Shown piece after piece: positions 25,797 through 33,804 of a stretch of 48,761 nucleotides of DNA. Under the pieces are notes generated by a model, which saw only the letters and a program-made list of their open reading frames with translations, was not told the DNA's origin and made no database searches. How positions within the stretch are numbered: the stretch's first letter is position 1; each line of letters begins with the position of its first letter. The translations under genes were made by a program, and so were the position numbers. The stretch comes from Verrucomicrobiota bacterium (GTDB lineage: Bacteria > Verrucomicrobiota > Verrucomicrobiia > Verrucomicrobiales > DEV007): assembly GCA_002862135.1 (NCBI GenBank), contig PKCI01000184.1:1-48761 (forward strand), read 5' to 3'.

Positions 25797-25848
25797 AAAG
25801 CTACCCTCGACTTGCCCTAGAAATATTCCAGTTGCGAATGCAGCACGA

Positions 25849-25854
25849 TATGAT
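25849..25854 (+). promoter_or_regulatory. Candidate -10 element of the tRNA-Val promoter
   Basis: TATGAT lies 35 bases before the tRNA 5' end and is followed by a GC-rich discriminator-like stretch (CGCGCGCC), as in stringently controlled stable-RNA promoters. The best-spaced -35 (TTCCAG, 17 bases upstream) is poor. Confidence 0.4.
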
Positions 25855-25888
25855 TAAATTCGCGCGCCTTTCGGGAGGCCTTTTGAAT

Positions 25889-25963
25889 GCGCGGTTAGCT
25901 CAGGGGTAGAGCATCACCTTGACACGGTGGGGGTCACTGGTTCAAATCCAGTATCGCGCACCA
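25889..25963 (+). tRNA. tRNA-Val (anticodon GAC), CCA encoded
   Basis: A complete 75-base cloverleaf. The acceptor stem GCGCGGT (25889-25895) pairs with ATCGCGC (25953-25959); the discriminator A is at 25960 and CCA at 25961-25963 is genomically encoded. The D arm contains TAGCTCAGGGG, the anticodon stem TCACC/GGTGG encloses the loop TTGACAC (25919-25925) with anticodon GAC at 25921-25923, and the T arm has GGTTCAAATCC. It reads valine GUC/GUU codons. An open coding frame begins directly after its 3' end, a common arrangement where DNA has recombined at a tRNA gene. Confidence 0.97.
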
Positions 25964-25964
25964 T

Positions 25965-27035
25965 CCTTCAGTTCCTGACTCTCACAAGTCTTCCCTCCGT
26001 CTCGCCGTCCTGAATCCCAAGGGTCGCGATCCTTTTCTCGATTACACCAACGGACCGTCTCCATATCAGGCAGGTGTTCACGCTCCGATCAACTTTCACG
26101 CCTATGCGGGTGCCACCTTCGGCGCCTTCTATAACTCCGCCGAAGATATTGTCGTCCGACGAAACCTATATGATGCCGTCCTCGTCCTGATCCGGCGGCG
26201 CACCTGGATCTCGCTAGCTGCTATCAAGCAACTCAAGGAAGCCGGAATGCGGGTGGCCGTCGCCTGGAAAGAATGCGGCGACCATCAGATCGAGAAGCAA
26301 CTTGAGGGCAGGCGCGCCCGGCGAGCATACCGCGAAATTATTACTCTTACCGACGGAATCTTATCACCGACTTCCAAACTGCCTCCGCGACCAGATCAAA
26401 TCAGTGATGAGGATTTTCGGAGCAAGGGCCTGCTTCTCCCAACGCCCTACCCGCTGGAATATTGCGAATGGGACTTTTCCGTTCCCGAAAGTGAGCGAAG
26501 CGGCATTATGATCGGAACCCGGGAGTTTGGAGCTCAGTCTCGAAATCACCTCGAAGCGATCAAACGACTTGGCCGGTTAGCGAAGGATTTGGAAATTCCG
26601 AGGATTACTGTCATCAATTCGGAAAAGAGGTCCGGGGCCCAAAAGCTCCAAAAGTTGAGCGAGGCCTATCTGGACGGTGTTTTTCAAATCATCGAAAAAC
26701 CACTTCCCTACCCGGACTACATGAAGCTTCTTGCTTCCCATTGCCTCGTCTACCAGATGGATCACAGCAATGTTCCAGGCCAGGTCGCCGGTGATTGCAT
26801 GCTCGCGAGAATTCTGTGCGTCGGGGGCAATTCCACCCTTGAGCAAGTTGCATTCCCGGATCTCAGCGATGATGGATCACGCCCCGAGGTGGATATTGCA
26901 TCCTTACTGGGAACTCTCCTTCACGACAAAAAAACCTACACCTCGATTATTGAGCAATCACAACAGATTGCCCACGAAAAGCTCAGCTTCACCGCCATCG
27001 CCCGTGAACTTGCAAATTGGGGAGCGCTAAAGTAG
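25965..27035 (+). CDS. Glycosyltransferase-like protein of unknown function, lacking a canonical start codon
   Basis: The frame is continuously open to the stop at 27035 and its coding character extends far upstream of the first ATG (26247): the codons from 25980 read SHKSSLRLAVLNPKGRDPF, a typical beta-alpha opening, then HAPINFHAYAGATFGAFYN and AVLVLIRRRTWISLAAIKQ. Between the last in-frame stop (TGA at 25920, inside the tRNA) and 26247 there is no ATG, GTG or TTG. So either the original start was lost when the gene became joined to tRNA-Val, or a non-AUG codon is used, or the sequence has an error. The C-terminal half (GTREFGAQSRNHLEAIKRL, HSNVPGQVAGDCMLARI, GGNSTLEQVAFP) resembles a sugar-nucleotide-dependent glycosyltransferase but this is a weak call. 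It is convergent with the ROK gene, overlapping by 9 bases. Position 25965 marks the tRNA edge, not a proven start. Confidence 0.6.
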   Translation, partial: PSVPDSHKSSLRLAVLNPKGRDPFLDYTNGPSPYQAGVHAPINFHAYAGATFGAFYNSAEDIVVRRNLYDAVLVLIRRRTWISLAAIKQLKEAGMRVAVAWKECGDHQIEKQLEGRRARRAYREIITLTDGILSPTSKLPPRPDQISDEDFRSKGLLLPTPYPLEYCEWDFSVPESERSGIMIGTREFGAQSRNHLEAIKRLGRLAKDLEIPRITVINSEKRSGAQKLQKLSEAYLDGVFQIIEKPLPYPDYMKLLASHCLVYQMDHSNVPGQVAGDCMLARILCVGGNSTLEQVAFPDLSDDGSRPEVDIASLLGTLLHDKKTYTSIIEQSQQIAHEKLSFTAIARELANWGALK

Positions 27036-27956
27036 CTCGGCCGCAATCGCAGAACAGCCGAGCATTCCAGCCGTATTCCCGAAGCGGGCGCGGACCACGC
27101 TGAGGTGATCAAAACACTCACTGGTGAGCGAATCGCGAAGCTTTCGCTTTAATGGATCGAAGAGCAAGTCACCGGCGTGAGCAACCCCGCCGCCGATCAC
27201 AAGAGCATCGGGGTTGAGCAGGTAAATCGTGCTCATCAGAGAATTCGCCAGGTAGGTCGCGACCCGGTCCCAGACTTCCAGCGCCACGGGATCACCCTCT
27301 TTGGCAAGAGAAGTCAGACCCTCCGGGGTATGATCTTCGGGCAAATCGAGCCTCTTTTCCCGATACATCCCCGCCGCCATCTCCTTGATCTGGCGATTGC
27401 CAATGTAGCGCTCGAGGCACCCGGAGTTGCCGTATGGGCCTTCGACTCCGGCGTAATCCACACTCATCTGGCCAATCTCGCCGGCTGCATACTGGCTACC
27501 ACGGAAGAGATCTCCATTGAGAATTAATCCACCGCCCACACCGGTTCCGAGCGTCACACATACCACGTTTGAGAATCCCTGGCCGGCACCGTATTTGAAC
27601 TCGGCGTAAGCCATGCAGTTGGCGTCGTTGTCCAGCGCGGTCGGAAGACCGGTCTTCCCGCGGATGAGGTCGCGCAGCGGCACTGAACTCCAGCCCCTAA
27701 CATTGGTGAGGTTGTAAGTGACACCCTTGAAGACGTCCACCGCACCCGGCACCCCGATTCCGATCGCAGCGACCTCGGGAAAGGACTGACGGACTTCCCA
27801 TACTTTTTGGATGATAGCATCGATCAGCGGATCCGGCCCATCGAACTCCTGCGTTGGGATTCGCATGACATCGGTCAGCAACTCGGAACCTTCGATAACA
27901 GCCAGCTTCACGGAAGTGCCGCCAAAATCGATGCCGATAATTTGGGAAGTGCTCAT
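27027..27956 (-). CDS. ROK-family sugar kinase (glucokinase-like)
   Basis: A 309-residue ROK protein, probably phosphorylating glucose or a related sugar. The phosphate-binding motif is GIDFGGTSVKLAV at the N-terminus; ALDNDANCMAYAE holds the catalytic Asp; VTLGTGVGGGLILNG follows. In the zinc-binding segment the usual CGxxGCxE is GNSGCLE, so only one of the canonical cysteines remains, as in several glucokinase-type ROK proteins. There is no helix-turn-helix domain, so it is an enzyme and not a repressor. The ATG at 27956 overlaps the coaX stop (ATGA, 4 bases), indicating translational coupling. A longer upstream start in the same frame would lie wholly inside coaX. Confidence 0.9.
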   Translation of the reverse strand: MSTSQIIGIDFGGTSVKLAVIEGSELLTDVMRIPTQEFDGPDPLIDAIIQKVWEVRQSFPEVAAIGIGVPGAVDVFKGVTYNLTNVRGWSSVPLRDLIRGKTGLPTALDNDANCMAYAEFKYGAGQGFSNVVCVTLGTGVGGGLILNGDLFRGSQYAAGEIGQMSVDYAGVEGPYGNSGCLERYIGNRQIKEMAAGMYREKRLDLPEDHTPEGLTSLAKEGDPVALEVWDRVATYLANSLMSTIYLLNPDALVIGGGVAHAGDLLFDPLKRKLRDSLTSECFDHLSVVRARFGNTAGMLGCSAIAAELL

Positions 27957-28699
27957 GATGGGAAATTGAGTTTCGCAATCCGAAGGAGTCCATGCATGGT
28001 CAGATAAGGTTCGACCGATTCGATCTCGGGCAAACCGTCGGCTATCAAAGCGGCATATCCTCCCGTCGCAATCACTTTTGCCGGGCAATCCAATTCCGCA
28101 ATAACCCGCGCCAGAATCTCCCTCGTCAGGCCACGGTAACCATGAAATGCCCCTGACTGCATCGCATGCACGGTAGAACGCCCAATCGCTGATTCCGGTC
28201 GCTCCAGGTCAATTTTGGGCAATAGGGCCGTCTTTTGGTGAAGGTAATGCCGCATCGCGTCGAGACCCGGGGCAATGACGCCTCCGATATAGGCCGGTCT
28301 GGCGTCGACGATATCGAACGTCACCGCCGTTCCAAAGTCCACCACCACAACGCCTTCCTCACTCCCCGGCTCTGCCACCGCCGCGGCGTTGGCGAGGCGG
28401 TCGGCGCCAACGCTGGAAGGATTCGGGAAATCAATTTCAATCCCGAGCCGGGTTTCGTGATTCACTCGCACTAAAGGACGTCCCGCCTGAGATAATTCCA
28501 GTAACGGCACGTTCACCGGAACGACCGAAGCCAGGACCACCTTCTCGTAGTCCCAACCCCGCAGCAGTTCATCGATCCCGTCCCCCTCGAGGTCGCGCGA
28601 CATCAGTGAAGCGTGTTCAGACAATCCTTCACGATCGGCCAGGGCGAATTTGGTCCGGGTGTTGTTGTTGTTGATCAGCAGAAATTCTCCCTGGGGCAT
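27953..28699 (-). CDS. coaX: Type III pantothenate kinase
   Basis: A 248-residue ASKHA-fold enzyme catalysing the first step of CoA synthesis; the type III form needs a monovalent cation and is insensitive to CoA feedback. Core motifs are present: GADRLANAAA (pantothenate/cation region), VVVVDFGTAVTFDIVD (with the catalytic aspartate region) and YIGGVIAPGLDAM. The N-terminal phosphate-binding motif, normally D-x-G-N-T, reads N10-N-N-N13-T14, so the conserved Asp and Gly are both Asn. The four Asn codons form an AAC repeat. The gene lies 3 bases after the hypothetical gene and overlaps the ROK start by 4, within the mla operon. Confidence 0.88.
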   Translation of the reverse strand: MPQGEFLLINNNNTRTKFALADREGLSEHASLMSRDLEGDGIDELLRGWDYEKVVLASVVPVNVPLLELSQAGRPLVRVNHETRLGIEIDFPNPSSVGADRLANAAAVAEPGSEEGVVVVDFGTAVTFDIVDARPAYIGGVIAPGLDAMRHYLHQKTALLPKIDLERPESAIGRSTVHAMQSGAFHGYRGLTREILARVIAELDCPAKVIATGGYAALIADGLPEIESVEPYLTMHGLLRIAKLNFPS

Positions 28700-28702
28700 G
28701 AC

Positions 28703-29185
28703 TTACTCTGGCAGTTCCGCCCTCAATGTTTTCCCCTGGAATTCCAGCAGGACAACTTCCGCTGGCTCTTCCAGCCAAAGCTTCACGGTCGCGAGGGAAT
28801 CCTCTTCTCCGTCGAGAGAGCCGACCAGGCGAAACGGCTCAAAAAAGAAACCCACTGGAATACCGCTTCCTGTCGTTGCCGTTACGGTGGATTCATCGAG
28901 CCGGGCTTCGCCGCCCTCCGGAGTCCGACCTACCAGGGTTACCTCAACGATTTGACCCTGTTGAGCCGGTCTCACGTCAACCTTTTCGACAACGAGAATC
29001 TCTTTCTCCGGTTCCTCGGTTACTTCAGGAGCGAAGGAACCACTTTCATCCGAAAGCACCACTAGATTATCAATCACCGGATCCATCACCTCGTCTCCGG
29101 GCTTGAACGCGTAAACCAACAGACCGATCATGACCGCAAAGAGCAACCAGATCTCGATCCGTTTGAAGATGATGCGGGTTTTCAT
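28703..29185 (-). CDS. Hypothetical single-pass membrane protein of the mla operon
   Basis: 160 residues, not recognised. One N-terminal transmembrane helix (about 11-27, IWLLFAVMIGLLVYAF) follows a basic MKTRIIFKR, so the rest is predicted periplasmic. The remainder is acidic with beta-strand character (VRPAQQGQIVEVTLVGRTPEGG, TVKLWLEEPAEVVLLEFQG). It lies 9 bases downstream of mlaD and 3 bases upstream of coaX. Position suggests an accessory role in lipid transport, possibly in place of MlaC or an outer-membrane partner, but no residue supports that directly. Confidence 0.7.
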   Translation of the reverse strand: MKTRIIFKRIEIWLLFAVMIGLLVYAFKPGDEVMDPVIDNLVVLSDESGSFAPEVTEEPEKEILVVEKVDVRPAQQGQIVEVTLVGRTPEGGEARLDESTVTATTGSGIPVGFFFEPFRLVGSLDGEEDSLATVKLWLEEPAEVVLLEFQGKTLRAELPE

Positions 29186-29194
29186 GTTGGAATG

Positions 29195-30265
29195 TCAGGA
29201 CTCCTTCTTCCTAAAGAACTGAAACAGCCTCTTTTTCTCGGGAGCAAGGATGGGACTGGCGGAAGGCTTAGGCGCCGGTGGTGGCGTTTTACGGCGGGGA
29301 GCCGAGGCCGGCTTTTCTCTCGGATAAAGCAATACTCCATTCCGGTTCAGCTTGTCTGCAAAACTTGTCAGGTCTTTGCGAAGCTCAGGATCATTCATCA
29401 GGGCAGCAGCGAGTCCATCGCCATGATCCAGCTTTTCGAGTAGGCGATTAGCCGAATCGAGCGTGTCGCGAAGATCGTCCATAGTTTCATCAAGCCCAGT
29501 CAAAACCGGCCCAACCGAATTCAATGTCTCATTAAATCCATCGACACCCTCCTGAACGTCGTCGAAGGTAGTGTTCACGTTCTCAGCCGCTTCTTTGACT
29601 TCCACGAGAGCCTCTTCCGTCGTCTCGAGGAGAGGATCGAGATTCTCCGTGGACTTTTCGATTCGCTCCGAAGACACTCGCAGCGATGCCAGCAGCGCGC
29701 TGACGTTGTCCACGTTTTGACTGTTGAGAAGATTGGCCTCAACGCCTTCAAAGACGTTGTTCAGTTCCCGGACCGTTTTTCCAATCTCTTCGAGCAGTTC
29801 ACTGGCCTTGACCAGGGTCTGATCTGCTGTCCCGGCGAGGTCACTGAGAGAACTGGTGCGCTTCGCGGCAATGCGCTCACCTTCCTGGTAAAAAGTCCCA
29901 TCGTGTTCCGGCGGCGGAGTCACTCGAATAAAACTGTCTCCCATCAGACCATTGGTTTCCACCGTCACTTTCGAGCCGACCGGGATCTGGCGCCCCTCAA
30001 GGATGCTCAACTTGATCGTCAGCACCGTGTAGTCATCTCCTAACTGAGGCTCACCGGCGACGTAGCCAATGTCAACGCCGCCGAGGCTTACCGGAATCCC
30101 TGACCGAACGCCCGTCGCATCGCTGATCTCGACAAAGATAGGATAACCGCCCTTCGGTCCTGTGCCAATTCCTCCGAAATGCGACAGCAACCATCCCAGG
30201 AGAATAATCCCCAGGATTACAAAGAGACCAACGAAGATCTCGGTTGGCTGCCTGCTCTCACTCAT
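29195..30265 (-). CDS. mlaD: MCE/MlaD-family lipid-transport substrate-binding protein
   Basis: 356 residues. An N-terminal transmembrane helix (about 10-30, IFVGLFVILGIILLGWLL) anchors a periplasmic MCE domain (about 35-118, FVEISDATGVRSGIPVSLGGVDIGYV). Next come long amphipathic, probably helical, segments (about 130-280) rich in Glu/Asp/Leu/Asn with repeated LDETMDDL-type pattern, and a Pro-rich, basic C-terminus. MCE proteins form hexameric rings that carry phospholipids between inner and outer membranes with an MlaE permease and MlaF ATPase, both encoded just upstream. It is longer than E. coli MlaD (about 180), as in many other phyla. Start: a GTG at 30268 is directly followed by ATG at 30265, which I prefer. 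Confidence 0.88.
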   Translation of the reverse strand: MSESRQPTEIFVGLFVILGIILLGWLLSHFGGIGTGPKGGYPIFVEISDATGVRSGIPVSLGGVDIGYVAGEPQLGDDYTVLTIKLSILEGRQIPVGSKVTVETNGLMGDSFIRVTPPPEHDGTFYQEGERIAAKRTSSLSDLAGTADQTLVKASELLEEIGKTVRELNNVFEGVEANLLNSQNVDNVSALLASLRVSSERIEKSTENLDPLLETTEEALVEVKEAAENVNTTFDDVQEGVDGFNETLNSVGPVLTGLDETMDDLRDTLDSANRLLEKLDHGDGLAAALMNDPELRKDLTSFADKLNRNGVLLYPREKPASAPRRKTPPPAPKPSASPILAPEKKRLFQFFRKKES

Positions 30266-30356
30266 CACATCTATGGGGCTACTATGTTACGGTTTGCCCT
30301 TCGCGGCAACGGCTTAAGCGCTGCTCCAAGTCAACCCCGGAACGAACCCCGCCACC

Positions 30357-31118
30357 CTAGCCACCACCTCCTTTGGAAGAGAGAAAGGTCTGGATGGCTT
30401 CGTCTTCCGACTGCTCAAGCCCTGCCATATCACCCGCGTAGTGAACCGTCCCGCCCTGCAGAAAAATGACATGATCCGCGATCATACGCATCGCATCCAT
30501 GTCGTGGGACACCACCACCGAGGTAAGGTCATGGTCTTCCGTTAATCGACGAATCAGCCGAGAAATTCTTTGAGACAAGACCGGATCGAGCCCAGCAGTC
30601 GGCTCATCGCAAAGCAGGCAGTCCGGGTGACTAACAATGGCCCTGGCAAGAGCGACACGCTTTCTCATTCCACCAGAAAGAGCCGGCGGCATTTTCACTT
30701 CCTCGCCGGGCAGCTCGACTTTTTCCAGTACGTCGGCCACCAAAGAAGCAATCTGCTGACGATCTCTCAGACCCTGTTCCCGAAGCGGGAACGCGACATT
30801 CTCGCCCACGCTCATCGAATCGAAGAGCGCTCCATCCTGGAACAGGATCCCGATCTTGCGACGCATCGGAACCAGCTGTCGCTCTGTCAGGCTGGTGATT
30901 TCCTGCCCACACACCCGTATGCTACCGCTGTCCGGGTTCAACAACCCGTTAAGGTGCTTGAGCAAAACGCTCTTTCCGGTGCCGCTGCCGCCAAGGATCA
31001 CCGTGGTTCTGCTTTTAGGAATTTCCAGCGTGACTCCGCGCAAGACCTCTTTGCTCCCGAAGCGGGTTCTAACATCGTTCAGGGAGAAGAACGACTCATT
31101 GGCAGGAAACTCACTCAT
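30357..31118 (-). CDS. mlaF: MlaF-type ABC ATPase of the lipid-transport complex
   Basis: 253 residues. Walker A GGSGTGKS (43-50), signature LSGGMRKRVALARAI, Walker B CLLCDEPTAGLDPV and the switch histidine in VVVSHDMDAM. The GMRKR form of the signature is characteristic of the MlaF/Ttg2A group. The ATG at 31118 shares its A with the mlaE stop (TGATG), so the two are translationally coupled. It powers the MlaE permease for phospholipid movement across the periplasm; direction cannot be told. mlaD follows after 91 bases. Confidence 0.93.
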   Translation of the reverse strand: MSEFPANESFFSLNDVRTRFGSKEVLRGVTLEIPKSRTTVILGGSGTGKSVLLKHLNGLLNPDSGSIRVCGQEITSLTERQLVPMRRKIGILFQDGALFDSMSVGENVAFPLREQGLRDRQQIASLVADVLEKVELPGEEVKMPPALSGGMRKRVALARAIVSHPDCLLCDEPTAGLDPVLSQRISRLIRRLTEDHDLTSVVVSHDMDAMRMIADHVIFLQGGTVHYAGDMAGLEQSEDEAIQTFLSSKGGGG

Positions 31119-31918
31119 CACAGCGACAGGGAAACGATGGGTAAGAATTGATTGAGAATCAGGGTAAGACCCAGGTTCACGACCAGAATGGCCAGAGCCG
31201 TATCGACCACCGCTTTCGTTGTCGACTTGCCAACTCCCGCAGCACCATGACTGGTCCTCAGTCCCTGGTTGCAGCAGATCAGAACGATCAGAACCGCGAA
31301 GACGAGCCCCTTGATCAATCCCGTCAGTAAGTCTCCCGCACTCGTCGCCAGAATTACTTGGTGGCGAAACCAGGCCTGGGGAAGGCCAAATCCGTTAACG
31401 GTCAGAAGGTCGGCCGCGAGGATTCCAAAGCCTATCGCTTCACCAACGAGAATGGGCAGCGAGATCACCATGGCAATCATTCGTGGAACGACGAGGTAGT
31501 CGACCGGGTGAACCCCCATGGATCGAAGCGCATCCACCTGCTCATAGACACGCATAGTTCCGATTTCAGCCGTCATCGCCGAGCCCACCCGGCTTGTGAC
31601 CATGAGCGCCGCGAGCACAGGCCCGAGTTCCCGGCATAGCGCCACCGACACGACCGGTCCTGTCGCACTCCCGAGACCGAGTTCGTTGAACTTAAAATAA
31701 GCCTGTGCCGCAAAGACCGCCCCTGTGAAAGCCCCAGTCACCACCACGACGAGTTGTGACGCGATGCCAACTCTCACCACCTGCTGACCCACCAGCCCCC
31801 ATCGCACCTTTCCCGTTGCGATAGCACTGACCACTCCAGAGAAGAGAGTGCCGACTTGCCCAAACAAGGCCACAAGATCGAGCGCGATCGATCCGACTTT
31901 CTGGAAGACTCGAGTCAT
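31118..31918 (-). CDS. mlaE: MlaE-type permease of the lipid-transport complex
   Basis: 266 residues, a normal MlaE length, with about five to six hydrophobic segments. Family signatures include FKFNELG in the first periplasmic/cytoplasmic loop, RVGSAMTAEIGTMRVYEQVDALRSMGVHPVDYLVVPR (the conserved E-x-G-T-M and Q-x-DAL motif region) and GLIKGLVFAVLI. The frame is open to 32023, but the ATG at 31918 (MTRVFQKVG) fits the family, whereas the extra segment is Cys/Arg/Lys-rich and not membrane-like. It is the first gene of the mla operon and divergent from the Nramp-related transporter (155 bases between). Confidence 0.92.
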   Translation of the reverse strand: MTRVFQKVGSIALDLVALFGQVGTLFSGVVSAIATGKVRWGLVGQQVVRVGIASQLVVVVTGAFTGAVFAAQAYFKFNELGLGSATGPVVSVALCRELGPVLAALMVTSRVGSAMTAEIGTMRVYEQVDALRSMGVHPVDYLVVPRMIAMVISLPILVGEAIGFGILAADLLTVNGFGLPQAWFRHQVILATSAGDLLTGLIKGLVFAVLIVLICCNQGLRTSHGAAGVGKSTTKAVVDTALAILVVNLGLTLILNQFLPIVSLSL

Positions 31919-32073
31919 TGGTTTCTTTTTCAGCTTTCCACGCCTGCTGCGGCAACCCAACATCTTTCCGCAATTTGCGCAGCGGAAAAACGCCCGCGGG
32001 CTGTCTTGACCCTTTACCGGCAACCATTAGAATCGCCTGTCCTTCTATTTTCAACCCACGAGGAACCGTCCAA

Positions 32074-33768
32074 ATGAGCCAAGATAAGAACGATCAGGAT
32101 TCCATGTCAGCCGAGATTGCTGAACTGGAAGAGGTCAACCATCAGCCCTTCACCCAGCGAATAGGCTACTACACTAAGAAGTCAGGACCCGGCTGGTTGC
32201 AGGGCGCCATCACCCTCGGCGGCGGATCACTTGCCGGAGCGCTCTATCTCGGCGTGTTCATGGGTTACAACATGATGTGGCTGCAACCGCTCGCGATGAT
32301 CCTCGGGGTCATCATGCTAAGCGCCATTTCCTACGTCACACTCTCCACCGGCGAACGTCCTTTCCAGGCGATCAAAACTCACGTCAGCCCTGTTCTTGCC
32401 TGGGCCTGGATCATTGCCACGCTCATGGCCAACGTCGTCTGGTGTATGCCTCAGTTCGCGCTCGGCACGGCTGCCATTCAACAAAACCTGATGGATGGGG
32501 AGGCCTCCAGCACGGCCTCAACCGTCACAATCTGCGTGGGGCTTCTCATCGTCGGACTGGTGATCAACTACTTCTACGAAAGCGGCAATAAGGGTATCAA
32601 GCTCTTCGAGATTGTGCTCAAGATCCTCGTCGGCATCGTGGTTCTCTCCTTCTTCGGTGTTGCCGTGGCTCTTGCCACCTCAGGCGCCCTCGACTACACG
32701 TCGCTCTTCGCCGGCTTTATCCCCAACCCGTCAATGCTCGGTGCTCCGGCCCCTACCTTCGCTGAGGCGATCGCTGCCACCGGTGAATTCGCCAACTTCT
32801 GGAGTAAGGAAATCACCTCGAGCCAGCGCGATGTCATGATGACTGCCTTCGGCACTGCGGTCGGCATCAATATGACCTTCCTTCTGCCCTATTCCATGCT
32901 GAAGAAGAAGTGGGGCAAATCGCACCGTAGCCTCGCCATCTTCGACCTTTCGATCGGCCTCATCGTTCCTTTCGTGCTGGCAACTGCCTGCGTCGTTATC
33001 GCTGCCGCTTCCCAATTCCACGCCCAGTTCGGCGATGTTCTCAACGAAGACGGCACCGTCATCGAATCCATGTCCGGCGCCTTTGCTGATCAGGCCAACA
33101 AGCGTGTTGCCTTCGAACAGGGCGAAGCCTTCGCCACCATGAGCAACGAAGAGAAAGCTGCTGCCCGCGATGCACTACCCACCGCCGACCGACAGCTCGC
33201 CGCCATGCTCGCCAAGCGTGACAACATGAACCTCGCCCAGTCACTCGAGCCGCTCACCGGGCCGCGCGTCGCCCAGGATGTTTTCGGTATCGGTGTGTTA
33301 GGCATGGCCGTTTCCACCATCATCATCCTTATGCTGATCAACGGCTTCACACTCTGTGAAATGCTCAGCAAGCCAGGCCATAAGGGGATTCACCTGCTCG
33401 GCACTCTAATTGCCGGACTCGGTGGCTTCCTCGGACCGCTCTACTTCTGGGCCAATGCCAGCTCCAAGGCTGCGCTCGCCATTCCCACTTCAATCATTGG
33501 CGGAGCGATGATTCCAATCGCCTACTTCACCTTCCTTCTCCTCATGAACTCGAAGAGCCTGCTCGGAGAAAAAGGCCCGCAAGGAGGGCACAAACTCAAG
33601 TGGAACACCCTCATGATGATCGCCACCGTGATTGCCACCGCCGGCTCCATCTGGGTGCTGCTCGGAAAAGGCACTCCCGGCAAAGTGGGTATCGGAATTC
33701 TCGCGGCCCTCTTCGTTCTCGGCCTGACCGGCTTCCTTGCCAAGTCCAAGAACAAGGCCGAGGGATAA
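32074..33768 (+). CDS. Nramp-related membrane transporter without the canonical metal-site residues
   Basis: 564 residues with about 11 hydrophobic segments. The opening GPGWLQGAITLGGGS aligns with TM1 of Nramp (GPGFL...DPGN), and FGTAVGINMTFLLPYSML with TM6, so the fold is Nramp-like (LeuT). By eye, DPGN is GGGS and MPHN is NMTF, meaning the Asp, Asn, Met and His that bind transition metals are all missing. A long soluble insert (about 315-405, rich in Ala/Glu/Arg) lies between later helices. The ATG at 32074 has GAGGAA about 10 bases upstream. It stands alone upstream of an oxidoreductase. The substrate is therefore unclear: Mg, another ion or an organic solute. Confidence 0.75.
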   Translation: MSQDKNDQDSMSAEIAELEEVNHQPFTQRIGYYTKKSGPGWLQGAITLGGGSLAGALYLGVFMGYNMMWLQPLAMILGVIMLSAISYVTLSTGERPFQAIKTHVSPVLAWAWIIATLMANVVWCMPQFALGTAAIQQNLMDGEASSTASTVTICVGLLIVGLVINYFYESGNKGIKLFEIVLKILVGIVVLSFFGVAVALATSGALDYTSLFAGFIPNPSMLGAPAPTFAEAIAATGEFANFWSKEITSSQRDVMMTAFGTAVGINMTFLLPYSMLKKKWGKSHRSLAIFDLSIGLIVPFVLATACVVIAAASQFHAQFGDVLNEDGTVIESMSGAFADQANKRVAFEQGEAFATMSNEEKAAARDALPTADRQLAAMLAKRDNMNLAQSLEPLTGPRVAQDVFGIGVLGMAVSTIIILMLINGFTLCEMLSKPGHKGIHLLGTLIAGLGGFLGPLYFWANASSKAALAIPTSIIGGAMIPIAYFTFLLLMNSKSLLGEKGPQGGHKLKWNTLMMIATVIATAGSIWVLLGKGTPGKVGIGILAALFVLGLTGFLAKSKNKAEG

Positions 33769-33804
33769 ACCGTGACGTTAGTTCCCTCTCCACTTCCTAC
33801 TGAC

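Noticed and set aside
28655-28672. AAC trinucleotide repeat as a possible phase-variable tract
   Set aside because: Changes in a triplet repeat would not shift frame, and the tract is only four to five units; retained only as a residue-level oddity of CoaX.
30263-30268. Tandem GTG-ATG starts at mlaD, mlaF and the esterase (30268, 31121, 37950)
   Set aside because: At mlaF the pattern comes from the overlapping mlaE stop; with only three cases and different contexts it looks coincidental.
31919-32073. Longer forms of mlaE (to 32023) and of the Nramp-like gene (from 31918)
   Set aside because: Both would run through the shared divergent promoter region; the shorter starts match their families, and the Nramp-like ATG has a clear GAGGAA.
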